The notes: generated from the letters alone by a model not told the origin. Shown: positions 45,119 through 55,932, counted from the first letter of the stretch. The stretch is DNA of 64,000 bases from Mesocentrotus franciscanus (GCA_037976565.1 CP137671.1:26483813-26547812), one strand, 5' to 3'. Translations and numbers: made by a program.

Positions 45119-45376
45119 AAGTGCGAGAATTCTCAACTCTGACATGACAACGGGTGTTCCAGTAAATATAGGCCTGAAGAAAATGGTCTAGGAACGTGAG
45201 ACGTAGCTGTACTTTACAATTTTATTACGAGCTTCAGAACCTGAAGAAAGCCTCACAAGCCGAAAGCTCGTAATAAAATTGTAAAGTACAGCTACGTCTC
45301 ACGTTCCTAGACCATTTTCTTCACGCCTACATTTTCTGGAATACCCGTTGTCATGTCAGAGTTGAGAATTCTCGCA

Positions 45377-45381
<5 letters not shown>
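45119..45381. mobile_element. Near-perfect hairpin element (263 bp)
   Basis: AAGTGCGAGAATTCTCAACT at the left is mirrored by AGTTGAGAATTCTCGCACTT at the right. CTAGGAACGTGAGACGTAGC and TACAATTTTATTACGAGCTT are mirrored exactly near the centre. It is followed by (AT)n. It lies between exon H10 and the next coding exon. Confidence 0.92.
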
Positions 45382-45415
<34 letters not shown>

Positions 45416-45882
45416 TCATTTAATTTCTTTATTTAGTTCTGAATACATAATAGAAATCGAAAAATTAAAACATATTTGAAGAAAAATAAACAGATTTTTA
45501 ACAGAACTGGCCAGGGCCCCAAAATAAGCAAAGTTTGATGCCTTGTGAACCCTGTCAATTATATTAAGCACAAAATGAAAAGAAAAAACAAACATATTTA
45601 GGGGTTCCTGGTGATGCAGAGAGAGAGAGAGAGAGGGTGGGGTGTTGTGAAGTGAGAAAGCGTTAAATATGATTGCACATATCATTACTATAAGTAGACA
45701 TAAATAGGCATTGATATGAGAGAGTACCAAAGAATGGTATCAAAGAGCATGATACATTATGGGACTTATGTCATTCAATGCCTACATCATAAGCTCTGTC
45801 TGAAGAATCTCATCTCTATGCAACTACCTAAATGAAACATTATGTAAATATATATATTTTTTGTAACGAAACCTTTCTTTAG

Positions 45883-45929
45883 GAACTAAGAATTTACCAG
45901 CAGCATTCGTGAGTGCCTGCAGAAGACGG
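45883..45929 (+). CDS. Tail exon T1 (copy B of receptor exon 4)
   Basis: 47 nt after acceptor TTTCTTTAG, donor CGG|GTAAGG. Encodes GTKNLPAAFVSACRRR when entered in phase 1. Both the exon and the downstream intron match 18458-18660. Confidence 0.7.
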
Positions 45930-48900
45930 GTAAGGAAGTTCCACATTCATTTGTTTTCATAAAATGCCATGTAAAGAATAATTACCTTTGTTATTGTTGG
46001 CAAAATTACTTAAGGTTTCATTTTCTTTGGGATTTTGTTTGTTTGAGCTGAAATGAGACGATCAAGAAATGTAATCAACTATTAAAATAAAATATTGACC
46101 GATAGGGTGTGTAGTATAACATTTTTGGACCGCCGAAAGGAGTTTATATTCCCAAGAGGTTTTATTTTCATTTAGAGTGCAGTGCTGATGGAAAATGATC
46201 TCGAGGGAAATATCACTTCCTTGCTGTCCAAAATATGATACATTACACACACACTTCCAGTCATGTTATATTTGATAGCCTTGATTAATGATTACAATTT
46301 GTTATACATAATTCATGGGTAATTGTGATCTCACCATTCTCATGCTTTTTTCTAGTCTTTTTTTCCTCCTCGAGCCGTCTAGCCTTCAGCCTCAAATGCG
46401 CGCGACTCAAACAGTAGGATGTTTTCGCAACCGGCGACGCGGTCTTCTACAACGCTAATCTTAGCGGGGGTCGCACTCAGAAAAAAAACAACGACAACAA
46501 CGAAGTTGTGAACAAATATGTCCCAATTATTGGGGGGAAAATGCCTATTATTTAAGGTTTACTTCTATCAGAAATGTTTAATCTCGTTAAATGATTGAAA
46601 TAGACAACATAGGAGGTCTAACAATAAACAACTAGAAAAACTGGTATGTCATCTACTTTATATAAAACTTGGAATTCATTCATTTAAACATTACGGAATG
46701 CAACTATATTAGATCAGAAGGATATATGATGTGAAATTTGTTAATGGAGCATGCTCTTTGGTTACTGAACAATCTTCGACAGTATTCAGATTTTGGTTTT
46801 GGGAGGGCTAGGTTTCCAGTTGAGCGAAGGCAATATATTGTGGTGTTGAAATTAAAAACATCTCATGTAAATAGGATGCAGTCAAGTTATGAATTGATTT
46901 AAAGGTCATGAGAGTCAAACGTTATTTTCGTCGTGATCGGTGATTCTTGTTTTGTTTGTAATAGAGCATTACAGAGGGCAGCTAGTCACAATACTATTTT
47001 AAGTTTTGGAGTATGAGGCTATGTTACATTTACAAACCTCGTGCATTTGGTGAATAATGGCGTACATGTTTTTTAGCTGTAAAAGTGGATTCTTCAGAAA
47101 GATCTATAAGGTCTTTCAGATTAATCAGAACTTACCTCCGTAAATTCCTTTAACGAAGTAGCCCCTTTAGTTTTGACGATCATCCTATCCTTTCAGTTAC
47201 AGGCATCGAGAAGTACTTCTACGCCGTTGGCCACTGACGTTTCTTATCGTGAAACTAGAGACGAGGTAAATATCGATGTTACATACAAATAATTTCCAAA
47301 GTTTGTTGTAAGTACAGATATACCATGAAACTAAAACCTAATTTGGGACTAACTCACGTTTTTAAGGCATCCATGGATTTTTTTTATATGGCACCAAAAA
47401 TACATTAAACGTTTAATTACCTTCTAAATCACTTGATATGAGAGAAGAGAAAAATTGGGAATTGTATTCGCCTCCAGTGGCGGATCCAGGGGAGGGCCGG
47501 GGCCCGGGCCCTCCCTAGCAAAAAAAACAGGTAAAAACACCCTTTTTTGAAAAAAAAAGTTGGGCCCCCTCCCCTGGCGCCCAAGGGGGGGGAGTGGCGG
47601 TGGAAAAAGAAATAACCCTTCCCGTTGGAAAAAAAAATTTCGGGTGCCAAAAAAAAAATTGTGCTCACTACCCCTGGCGCCCAAGGGGTGGTGGTGGAAA
47701 AAAATTACCCTTCAAATTTTTTTTTCGGGTGCCAAATTTTTTTTTTTGCTCACTACCCCACTGAGCGAAAAATTGACCGGCACGATTTTCAAATTTTCGC
47801 ACGAAGTGGGCCCCTTTTTAGGCCCCCTCCCTTGCCGCCGGCTGGATCCACCCCTGTTCGCCTCTACATTAATAAATAAATTAATAAATACATAGGAGGT
47901 ACGTTTATTTAAATTAAGAACCAAAGGTCCACATCAAACAATCGTCCTTTTCATATCCAGGATTGCCTCAATGATTTTGTATGAAAATATACCATGCACT
48001 GAGAGGCTCCAGTTAAAATTGTGGATTCCATGAGGTGACTGACAAAGTACTCCCCTCACTCATTACGTCGAAAAGATCCATAATTTTACCGAATCCTAAA
48101 AAAGAGCACATATGGTATGTTTAAATTTACATCCCTGATCTATAAATTGAAATCTTATAAGTAGGCCTACTTTAATAATTGAAAAAAAAATGATATGAAA
48201 ATGTACATATTCATATCCTTTCTAAGCTTTATGAGAGTCTACTGTATAATTTGTATGTGACATTGAAATTTGGAAAATAATAAAAGGCATTTCTAAGTCT
48301 AAGAGATTGAGATGGGGGAATCAATTTTGTTTGCCATTTTCATTTTCAATCTTTGCCATGAATAACTCGTTAAAATATTAGATGCGCAGTTAAATGTGGC
48401 GATACTGATATCTTCGAAATATGGCGTCATGGTATACCCGGGATATCATTAAAAAATACGTCGCCTTTTCTTATATTCTCGTGGTGGTAATATTTTATGT
48501 CACATTAACCATCCCTGCACAGGATTCTTTTTTAAACAGGGTTACTAAACCGTATAGTTCAAAATATTTTCCATCTGTGGTGACAAATTCCTTGTGGATG
48601 AGGGCGTTTCATTCTCTAAAGCTTGGCTATATTCTATTTCATTTTTTTAAATAGGAAGGTACACTCACTAATTTACTCGGCTCAGAAACGCATGGCAGAT
48701 ATGATGTAGACGTGGATGACAGGCCAGAAGAAAATTCAAATAAATCCCATGCATTGGTAAGTACACTCTTTTCATATGCCTACGCTGATTTACGCTGATT
48801 TAATGCTTTTTAAACTTTTGCCCTGTTTGTAGCTACTATTTTTTAAACATCAAATCTTCTAACGAGAAAAAGGGTGTGTCTCAAATATCAACATCTGAGA

Positions 48901-49917
48901 AGAAAAAACAGTACTTTGTTCACAAAAATACAGCATTGCCATTTCGACATCAAGTCGGGGTAGATAATGTTTTCTTTGTCAAGTCGGGGAGATAATATTA
49001 TCTTTGTCAAGTCGGGGTAGATAATGTTTTCTTTGTCAAGTCGGGGAGATAATATTATCTTTGTCAAGTCAAGGTAGTTGATATTGCCAATGTCAAGTCA
49101 GATCCCATCGACACTCTCTTTTCACACTTGTTTTGCTTAACCCCCTACTTTGCTTAGCCCCGTACTATCCTTAACCCCGGACTAACTTTTTTGGCTTTTC
49201 TCACAATTCGTTAGTCACGTACTAGCCATAGCGTGAATATTCATTAATTCGCTCCAATGCGTAGTCCCGGACTATTTTTCGTTTCTGTTCTCATTCATTT
49301 TGCTTGGCACCGCAATTGCGGAGTTAGAACCACAATTGCGGGGTTAGCCCTGCTATTTTGCAGGGCCAGCTAACCCCGTACTATAGGTGGGGCTAGCTCA
49401 CTTTGGTAAATACGTGTCTGAACAGAAAGTAGAATAAGCTTAACCCCGTACTATAGGTGGGGCTAAGACCCCCTTTAACCCCACCTATAGTCCGGGGTTA
49501 AGCAAATTTTTTCCAGTGTGAAAAGAAAGTGGAATAAGATTAACCCCGGACTTTAGGTTGGGCTAAACCCCCTTTAACCCCACCTATAGTACGGGGTTAA
49601 GCAACATTTTGCCAGTGTGAAAAGAAAGTGGAATAAGCTTAAACCCGGACTATAGGTGGGGCTAAGACCCCCCTTTAGCCCCACCTATAGTAGGGGGTTA
49701 AGCAAAATGTACCCAGTGTGAAAACAGACAGACGATGCGGTTCTCCTCGCAGCTGATTGACGATGACCCACTGGAATGGCAGACTGATCGGCAATCCCTT
49801 TCTGTAGAGTCCAGCTCCCCGGTCCGTCCTGCTGCTCGAGGTCCTACTTCGCACGTGCCGCTCCCATGTTTTCAAGTTCTGATTCGTTGCATTGGAAAAA
49901 TGGAGTTTACAGTCTAG
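45883..49917 (+). CDS. Cytoplasmic-tail exon block, copy B (4 exons)
   Basis: Exons: 45883-45929 (phase 1 to 0), 47197-47265 (0 to 0), 48655-48756 (0 to 0) and 49753-49917 (0, stop TAG 49915-49917). Product segments are GTKNLPAAFVSACRRR, LQASRSTSTPLATDVSYRET, EGTLTNLLGSETHGRYDVDV and LIDDDPLEWQTDRQSLSVES, about 128 residues in all. They are hydrophilic, Ser/Thr-rich and acidic, without a domain I recognise. The first exon is a paralogue of Ig-receptor exon 4. No Ig or transmembrane exon lies between 44.24 and 45.88 kb, so the block must be spliced to something upstream (H10 fits by phase) or be an orphan. The conservation of frame in a re-duplicated third exon supports coding. Confidence 0.6.
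46090..47190. other. Intron sequence, no gene seen
   Basis: Patches near 46960-46990 match copy A at 22400. Otherwise no coding exon or named repeat could be supported here. Minus-strand frames are short and lack homology. Confidence 0.45.
47197..47265 (+). CDS. Tail exon T2
   Basis: 69 nt, acceptor CTTTCAG, donor GACGAG|GTAAAT, phase 0 to 0: LQASRSTSTPLATDVSYRET then RDE. No counterpart is found in copy A. Confidence 0.6.
47474..47856. mobile_element. GGATCC-ended non-coding repeat, copy 3
   Basis: Starts CCAGTGGCGGATCCAGGGGA and ends CGGCTGGATCCACCCCTG. Internally it has two CTGGCGCCCAAGGGG blocks and CACTGAGCGAAAAATTGACC. It is larger than copy 1 because the poly-A/CGGGTGCC unit is repeated. 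Confidence 0.82.
48655..48756 (+). CDS. Tail exon T3
   Basis: 102 nt, phase 0 to 0: EGTLTNLLGSETHGRYDVDV, then DDRPEENSNKSHAL. Flanked by ATAG and GTAAGT. A second copy (52571-52672) keeps frame and length with five replacements, which favours a coding role. Confidence 0.75.
48945..49095. repeat. Minisatellite AAGTCGGGGTAGATAAT, block 1
   Basis: About five units of about 31 bp, TTTGTCAAGTCGGGG then AGATAATATTATC, lie downstream of exon T3. The same array lies downstream of T3' at 52795-53070 and resumes at 55935-55975 beyond a LINE insertion. Confidence 0.9.
49130..49725. repeat. Tandem array of hairpins, unit about 110 bp
   Basis: Each unit has CTTAACCCCGGACTATAGG, GGGGCTAAGACCCCC, TAACCCCACCTATAGT and CGGGGTTAAGCAAA, so each forms its own stem. 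The units are joined by CCAGTGTGAAAAGAAAGTGG. Three good units are seen, and degenerate ones start at 49130. The array ends 30 bp before exon T4. Confidence 0.85.
49753..49917 (+). CDS. Tail exon T4 with stop
   Basis: Acceptor CTCCTCGCAG, then LIDDDPLEWQTDRQSLSVES, SPVRPAARGPTSHVP and LPCFQVLIRCIGKMEFTV, stop TAG. The decayed copy at 55994-56131 has a stop and a frameshift. The frame could open at ATG 49735, but the acceptor and phase suit a terminal exon of the tail. Confidence 0.6.
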   Translation: MIDDDPLEWQTDRQSLSVESSSPVRPAARGPTSHVPLPCFQVLIRCIGKMEFTV

Positions 49918-51325
49918 AAATCAGGGCAACTCTGTCTTTTGAAGAAATATAAATCTAACATACACCTCTATCTGTCATTTAATCAGCTTCTAAATAAATA
50001 TCAATCATATCCCATCATAAACCAGTTGATACAATTTGGAAACCCGTAGAAATACCCATATATGAACAAATTTCGGGCATCTGCTCAAGCGGTCTCGCTC
50101 CGCGGTCTACAATACGTGAAATCGTCTTTGAAAATGCGCTAAGTGTGTAAAGAAATGCTCCTACAAGAAAAACAAACTATGATTACACACCATCTCGGGT
50201 TGAAATCACATATTCAAATACTGTTCTTTCCACTGATACCAATTTCGAAGTGATTGGTAGACTGGAAAATAGGGTCTTCTCGTCTTCAAAAGTGGACAAC
50301 AATCATTCAATTTGTGACTTCTCTATGGAGGTCAGAGGAAAATTCGTCTTTTTCACTTGGGGTTGTGTACTTCAAGGGGATAATGCTCGTAACTACGACT
50401 TGTTATTGGGTGGTCTCGGCCGCCAAAACATAGGGTATATAATCCCCTGCCGTCTGATGTAACACATAATATGATTGGTTGTCGAGAAAGTAGGGCCAAT
50501 TTCAATCCAATAAAAAGCAGCTTTTATAAATTTACGCATGACCTCTATAATGCAAGTGCGTAAGCGAAATTTTTACACAGCGGACAATGAGGCTTACACA
50601 CCGTGCTCGCAGCCGTGCGTATATCGACCACCAAATTTGACTCAGCTCTGGCGACGGAGATGACGCATTTTACGTTGATTTCAGCAATTTACTGAAGGGA
50701 ATTTAGACATTATGGGCGATATTTTACGAAAAAAGTGTGTAGGGATTAGATTATATCTCTCACGAGACACTGGATTCTTTAGTTTACCTGAAATTTAGCA
50801 AATTAATGGCACTCTGAACTCGCTGCATGAGCAGATCAAAATCTTCACGGATCGATCTGCTTGTGAAGGAATCGCGTATTCATATTGCAGGGTGATCCCG
50901 CCCATCTTAGACGGAGGGATGACAATGGAGTTATGCGTGGTGATGTGCATCTGCATCTATTAGACTTACATATATAATTTCCTGATTTTTTCCCCTTTTT
51001 TCGGCAGAAGAAGAGGGGGGAGAGAGAGAGAGAGAGTTGACAAGTCACGCATGCACAGCGGTGTTGACATTCACACTCTCACCAGTATTCTACGATAAAC
51101 CCCTATTTTATAAAAATCGAAGAGTCCTGTAAACTGGTGTTACGCTCCAGTGCACTCGAACGTTCGTCGTCTGTGTGGGAGGTACACAAATGACTCGCTG
51201 ATCTTTTGGCCGAATATAGGTCAAATTTGTTCATATGAGTGAGTGAGTTGAAGTGAGTGAGTGAGTGATGCGGCGGCGGGCGAGCGGGCAGTGAGTGACG
51301 GGCGGGCGGATGTTTAAAGTCGGAC
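49918..51325. other. No gene supported
   Basis: Only short frames occur. One of 70 codons at 50250-50462 has no splice partner or homology. A (GA)n run lies at 51017-51036, and tandem GAGTGAGT units at 51237-51270. Confidence 0.45.
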
Positions 51326-51329
51326 AAAT

Positions 51330-51870
51330 AGAATACCAGTTGTTACTGCATGGGACCAGTAGATAATTGGTCTCAATTTGTAACAGTTGAAAACCAGTAG
51401 AAAAAATACAAGTTTGAATTAGGACCAGTAGAATACCAGTTTAACTGGGACCAGTAGATTACTGGTTTTTAACTTGTACCAGTTGAAACCAGTAGTCAAC
51501 TGGTATCAGTTGAAACCCTTATATTTATAATGATCTTTGTGATGGGGCAATTGAAAGAGTCTATATAATGGTTAGTTGGTGGCCAGATGCCAATATTGAT
51601 TATCGACTATCAATTGATTACTGGATAAAGAACTGGTACTCAACTAGAAATATCAACTGGTATTCTTTCAAATTGGTTTTCAACTGGTAAATCTACTGTT
51701 TTTCAACTGGTAAATCAACTGAAAATATCAACTGGTCTCAGATGTCAACTGATTTTTCAACTGGGCCCAGTTAGCGTTGTTTCAATTTTTATAGTAATAA
51801 CCAGTTTAATATTATGGTTTCAGCTGGTACCAGTTGACTACTGGTTTTAACTGGTTTTCGACCTGCAATG
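51330..51870. repeat. ACCAGTTG/CAACTGGT minisatellite (about 540 bp)
   Basis: Some thirty copies of CCAGTAG, ACCAGTTGAAA, CAACTGGT and TTTTCAACTGG in both orientations, with short spacers. The core is self-complementary. The array abuts the start of the T3-T4 re-duplication at about 51880. Confidence 0.85.
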
Positions 51871-52314
51871 ATCGAGAGGATTCGCTGAGGTGACTGACAA
51901 AGTACCCCTATAATATTCACTATATACGTCACCCACCGAAAAGGATTCATACTTTTACTGAATCCTAAAAAAAAGCACATGGTATGTTTAAATTTACATC
52001 CTTGATCTAAGGATCGAAATTATTTAGGTACTTTAATAATTAGAAAAAATTAATATGAAAAAAGTAAATATTCATATTCCTCATAAGCTTTATGAGAGTC
52101 TATTTACTGTATAAGTTTTTATGTGACATTGGAATTTGGAAAATAATGAGATGCATTTTTAAGGCGTAGTTTGAGAAGAGGAAGAATACAAATTTTGCCA
52201 TTTTCATTTAAAAACTTTGCCTTGAATTACTCGTTAAAATATTAGATGGGAAGTGAAATGTGGCGATATCGATATCTTCGAAATATGACGTCACGGTATA
52301 GAAGTAGTAGTAGT

Positions 52315-52372
52315 AGTAGACTTTATTGGATAACTTGTTTAGCACAGGGCTAATCTGCCACAAGGTACCCGG
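52315..52372. mobile_element. Short insertion in the T3' upstream intron
   Basis: GAAGTAGTAGTAGTAGTAGA, CTTTATTGGATAACTTG and TTTAGCACAGGGCTAATC interrupt the homology between 48420-48450 and 52290-52390 (GGTATA ... CCCGGGATATCATTAA). Probably a LINE or SINE 3' end in reverse orientation. Confidence 0.65.
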
Positions 52373-52570
52373 GATATCATTAATAAATACGTCGCCTTTT
52401 TTTTTTTTTTATCGTGGTGGTTTTTTTTATGTCACATTAACCATCACTGCACAGGATTCTTTTTGACATGGGGTATTGTTTAAAAAATTCCATCAACGGT
52501 GCCTTATTCCTTGTGGATGAGGACGTTTCATTCTCCCAGGCTTGGCTATATTCTATATTTTTTTTAATAG

Positions 52571-52672
52571 GAAGGTACACGCACTAATTTACTCGGCTCA
52601 GACACACATGGCAGATATGATGTAGACGTGGATGACAGGCCAGAAGAAAATTCAAATGAATCCCAGGTATTG
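52571..52672 (+). CDS. Tail exon T3' (duplicate of T3)
   Basis: 102 nt, phase 0 to 0: EGTRTNLLGSDTHGRYDVDV, then DDRPEENSNESQVL. Splice sites ATAG and GTAAGT are kept. It lies in a local duplication of 48030-49910 at 51880-56135. It could be an additional or mutually exclusive exon. Confidence 0.6.
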
Positions 52673-52794
52673 GTAAGTACACTCTTTTGATATGCCTACG
52701 CTGATCTTCTAACAAGAAAAAGGTTGTGTCACAAATATATTTGAGATAAAAAAAAAACAATGCTTTTTTTACAAAAATAAAATAGTGCCATTTC

Positions 52795-53070
52795 GACATC
52801 AAGTCGGGTTTTATCTTTGCCAAGTCGGGGAGGATATATTATCTTTGTCAAGTCAAGGTCAATTATATTATCTTTGTCAAGTCGGGGCAGATAATATTAT
52901 CTTTGTCAAGTCTGGATAGATAATATTATCTTTGTCAAGTCCGGGTAGATTATATTTTCTTTGTCAAGTCGGGGAGATGAAAAGTCAGGGTAGATGATGT
53001 TATCTTTGTCAAGTCGGGGAGATAATATTATCTTTTTCAAGTCAGGGCAGAAAAATTATCTTTGTCAAGT
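52795..53070. repeat. Minisatellite AAGTCGGGGTAGATAAT, block 2
   Basis: About nine units of TTATCTTTGTCAAGTCGGGG type lie in tandem. They are cut by the LINE at 53071. Confidence 0.9.
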
Positions 53071-53800
53071 CCTCTATCTATCTAAGTATCTTCTCCCGGT
53101 TTGGAGGTTGATTGCAACATCTCTCCATTTCACTTTATCTTCTGCCATTCTGGTGCTATCTTGCAGTTTTAGCCCACGCAAGTTCTTGACATTCTCTTCC
53201 CAGTTGATTCTGGGTCTCCCTCTCGGTATAGTTTCTTCCACTCTTCCCTCCAACACATCCTTTAAGAGGCTTTGGTGCCCTTTAACATGACCAAAGTATT
53301 TGAGTTTCTCCCCTGAACTAATCCTACCAGTGCATTTTGTTTACGCCCTGCCCTGTGCAATATCTTTTTGTTGGTTTCCACGATATGTTCATCATTCTTC
53401 TGTAAATCCACATTTCATTTATAGTTATTCTATTTTGCATGGCCTTGCTTATTGTCCATGTTTCTGCTCCATACAATAGGACAGACCATACATAACAGTT
53501 TACTAGTCTTAAACTAAGCGCAAATTTCACCTTTCTATCTGTGAATAAGTCTTTCATTGCCAGAAATGTATTCCGAGCAATTTCTATTCTTCTTTTTATT
53601 TCTGCTTCGCATCTAGCATCATCTGTGATATTTTGTCCTAAGTAGATGTAATTACTGACCTGCTCAATTATATGTCCATCGAGTTTCAAACAGATTCTAG
53701 GCTTATTCTCTGTTCTACTAAATATCATAGACTTAGTTTTCTTGACATTCTGTCGTAGACCAAACTCTTTACTTTTGACTTTTACAATATCCAATACATT
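53071..53800 (-). mobile_element. LINE B, 3' part (RTE/BovB-like reverse transcriptase)
   Basis: The minus-strand frame 53794-53324 reads LDIVKVKSKEFGL, SNYIYLGQNITDDARCEA, EIKRRIEIARNTFLAMKDL and LLYGAETWTISKAM. 53256-53074 adds EGRVEETIPRGRPRINWEEN and ends WRDVAINLQTGRRYLDR. The part between is frame-shifted. This is the thumb/connection and C-terminus of a LINE RT. Its 5' portion lies beyond LINE A at 55765-55932. Confidence 0.85.
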
Positions 53801-55770
53801 TACTTACTTGTTTACTTGTTTGTTGAGGCTTGAAGCATCAGCTTATGAGCCCATCTTGACAATCACAGCATTATTACGTAGATAAGGGTTATATTTGAGA
53901 GGATGGTGATGCCAATGCTTTTCTAGTTCATATTTGAAGCTGTTAAGAGATGGTGCTTGGACTGTCGATTTGGGTAGCCCGTTCCAGTTGTTAATTGATC
54001 GAACAGCAAGGGACCTCTGTCTAACACTTGTCTTACAATGTCGCTTCTCAACTTTGAAGATATGACCTCTCGTCCGACTTTCTTTGCTCATAGAGAATAA
54101 TCCCTCTTTCTGTACATCTTCTCGTCCAGTCATGATTTTGTATAGTTGGATATGGTCAGCCCTTTGCCTTCGATACTCTAGTGTTGGAAGCTTAAGTGCT
54201 TGGAGTCTTTCCGGGTAACTAAGATGGTTAATCTCTGGTATGAGTTTAGTAGCTCGTTGCTGGACTTTCTCCAGGTTGTCTTCATCTTTGATTAGCTTAG
54301 GCTTCCAGACAGTGTTGCAGTATTCTAGAGTGGGGCGTACTATGGTCTTGTACAGTTGAAGCAATCCTTTGGTTCCTAAAGATAAGAAGGACCTCTTAAT
54401 TATCCCAAGCTTCATGTTTGCTCGTTTGGTAGCGTCCGATACATGTTTACTGAATGATAGGTTGGAATCGAAGATCACTCCAAGATCCTTTTCACCGGCA
54501 GAGTCATCTGGTGTTGATACTTGATTTCTAACATTGCCACATTTCATTGTATAAGTGAAGTTCTTGTTATTCTTGCCAAAATGCATCACCTTACACTTCT
54601 CTTCATTGAATGGCAGCTGCCATTTTTGTGACCATTCCACTATCCTGTCTAAGTCCTTTTGGAGTAGAGTGGCATCATCTTGATTGTCCACTATTCGATA
54701 GAGCTTGGTATCATCTGCAAATATTTTGATGGAGCAATTACTCACAGCCAACGGTAGGTCATTAATGAAGATGTTGAACAGGGTCGGGCCGAGTATACTA
54801 CCTTGGGGGTATTCCACTTGTCACCTCACATGTTGCAGAGGTTTTCCCATTGACTGAACCTCTCTGGACACGTCCATTCAAGTACTGTTTAGTCCAATTG
54901 ATGAAGTGTCCTCCAATTCCATATGCTAAAAGTTTTGTTAGCAGGCGGTGGTGCGGAACACTATCGAAGGCCTTTCGGAAATCCATATACAAACAGTCTA
55001 GATGATGCCCGTTGTCAATGCATTTGGACCACTGATCAAGTACAATCGTAAGTTGGGTTGAACAAGATCTTCCACTTCTGAAACCGTACTGGTCATCGGA
55101 TAAGAGTTTGTTTTGGTCAAGATGGTTGTTCAATTCTTTCCTGATGATCTTTTCCATCAGTTTACACACAATTGAGGTTAGGCTCACTGGTCTGTAGTTC
55201 CCTGGAACACTCTTCTTCCCCTTTTGAAGATGGGAACGACAATAGCCTCTTTCCATGATGAAGGAACATCACCATCCTCGAAAAGTCGAGTGAAGATGAT
55301 CTTGAGTGGTTTACCAATCTCGTTACTGGTTTCTTTCAAGACCCTGGAGTGGAGACCATCAGGTCCAGGTGATTTATTGATGTCTAATCCAGCTAGAAGT
55401 TCTACAATATCTTCCTCCTTAAACTTTACATCATTGAGTGGAGTGACAATTTGAGGAGTTGTGATACGTGGAACGTTATTTAAGTCCTCCTTTACGAAAA
55501 CACTCCCAAAGTATGAGTTCAGGGTATCTGCTTTGTCTTGGTCATTTTTGACCCATGGTCCATCTGCTGCCTGAAGATCAGGTATTCCTGAACGTGAGTT
55601 AGTGGTGCTTTTCACATACTTCCAGAATGACTTAGGATTGACTTTAACCTCCTCAGCTATCTTACTCTCAAAGTCAGATTTTGCTTGCTTTAACATACGA
55701 GCGATGATTGTTCTTATTCTTATTCTTTTGGTAGGTTTTCCATGCTTTGTTGAAATGTAAATCTGCTTCA
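53800..55770 (-). mobile_element. LINE A (CR1/Jockey-like), inserted into LINE B
   Basis: Minus-strand RT in three overlapping frames. 55771-55184 has LLAGLDINKSPGPDGLHSRV. 55256-54798 has NYRPVSLTSIVCKLMEKI and YMDFRKAFDSVPHHRL. 54817-53843 has IFADDTKLYRIVDN (catalytic FADD) and the C-terminal LPTLEYRRQRADHIQLYKIM. Single-base frameshifts near 55215 and 54810 break it. The endonuclease is missing (5' truncation). The 3' tail is AAGTAAACAAGTAAGTAA on the minus strand. Otherwise well preserved, so fairly recent. Confidence 0.92.
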
Positions 55771-55932
55771 TTCTCTGCGTAAATTACAGTGTCATCAGCA
55801 TAACGTAAATTATTACACCCCCAATACTAACACCTTTCATATCTGAAATTTCCCTGAATACAAACTCTGTGCAAAGGTTGAACAGAGATGGGGACATTAC
55901 GCATCCCTGACGTACTCATCTTTTGATTTTTT
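55765..55932 (-). mobile_element. LINE B, 5' remaining part with catalytic box
   Basis: The minus strand reads VRQGCVMSPSLFNLCTEFV, FREISDMKGVSIGG and NLRYADDTVIYAENEADL. It then breaks into LINE A and resumes at 53794 with LDIVKVKSKEFGL. The canonical YADD of LINE B is therefore here, about 2 kb from its downstream half. Confidence 0.88.

Noticed and set aside
48421..48654. 77-codon frame beginning MASWYTRDIIKKYV with a hydrophobic stretch
   Set aside because: In the duplicate at 52270-52570 it is interrupted by an insertion, poly-T expansion and stops, so it is best read as intron upstream of exon T3.
48945..49095. Regular repeats resembling a CRISPR array
   Set aside because: Units are contiguous minisatellite copies without unique spacers, and the genome is eukaryotic.
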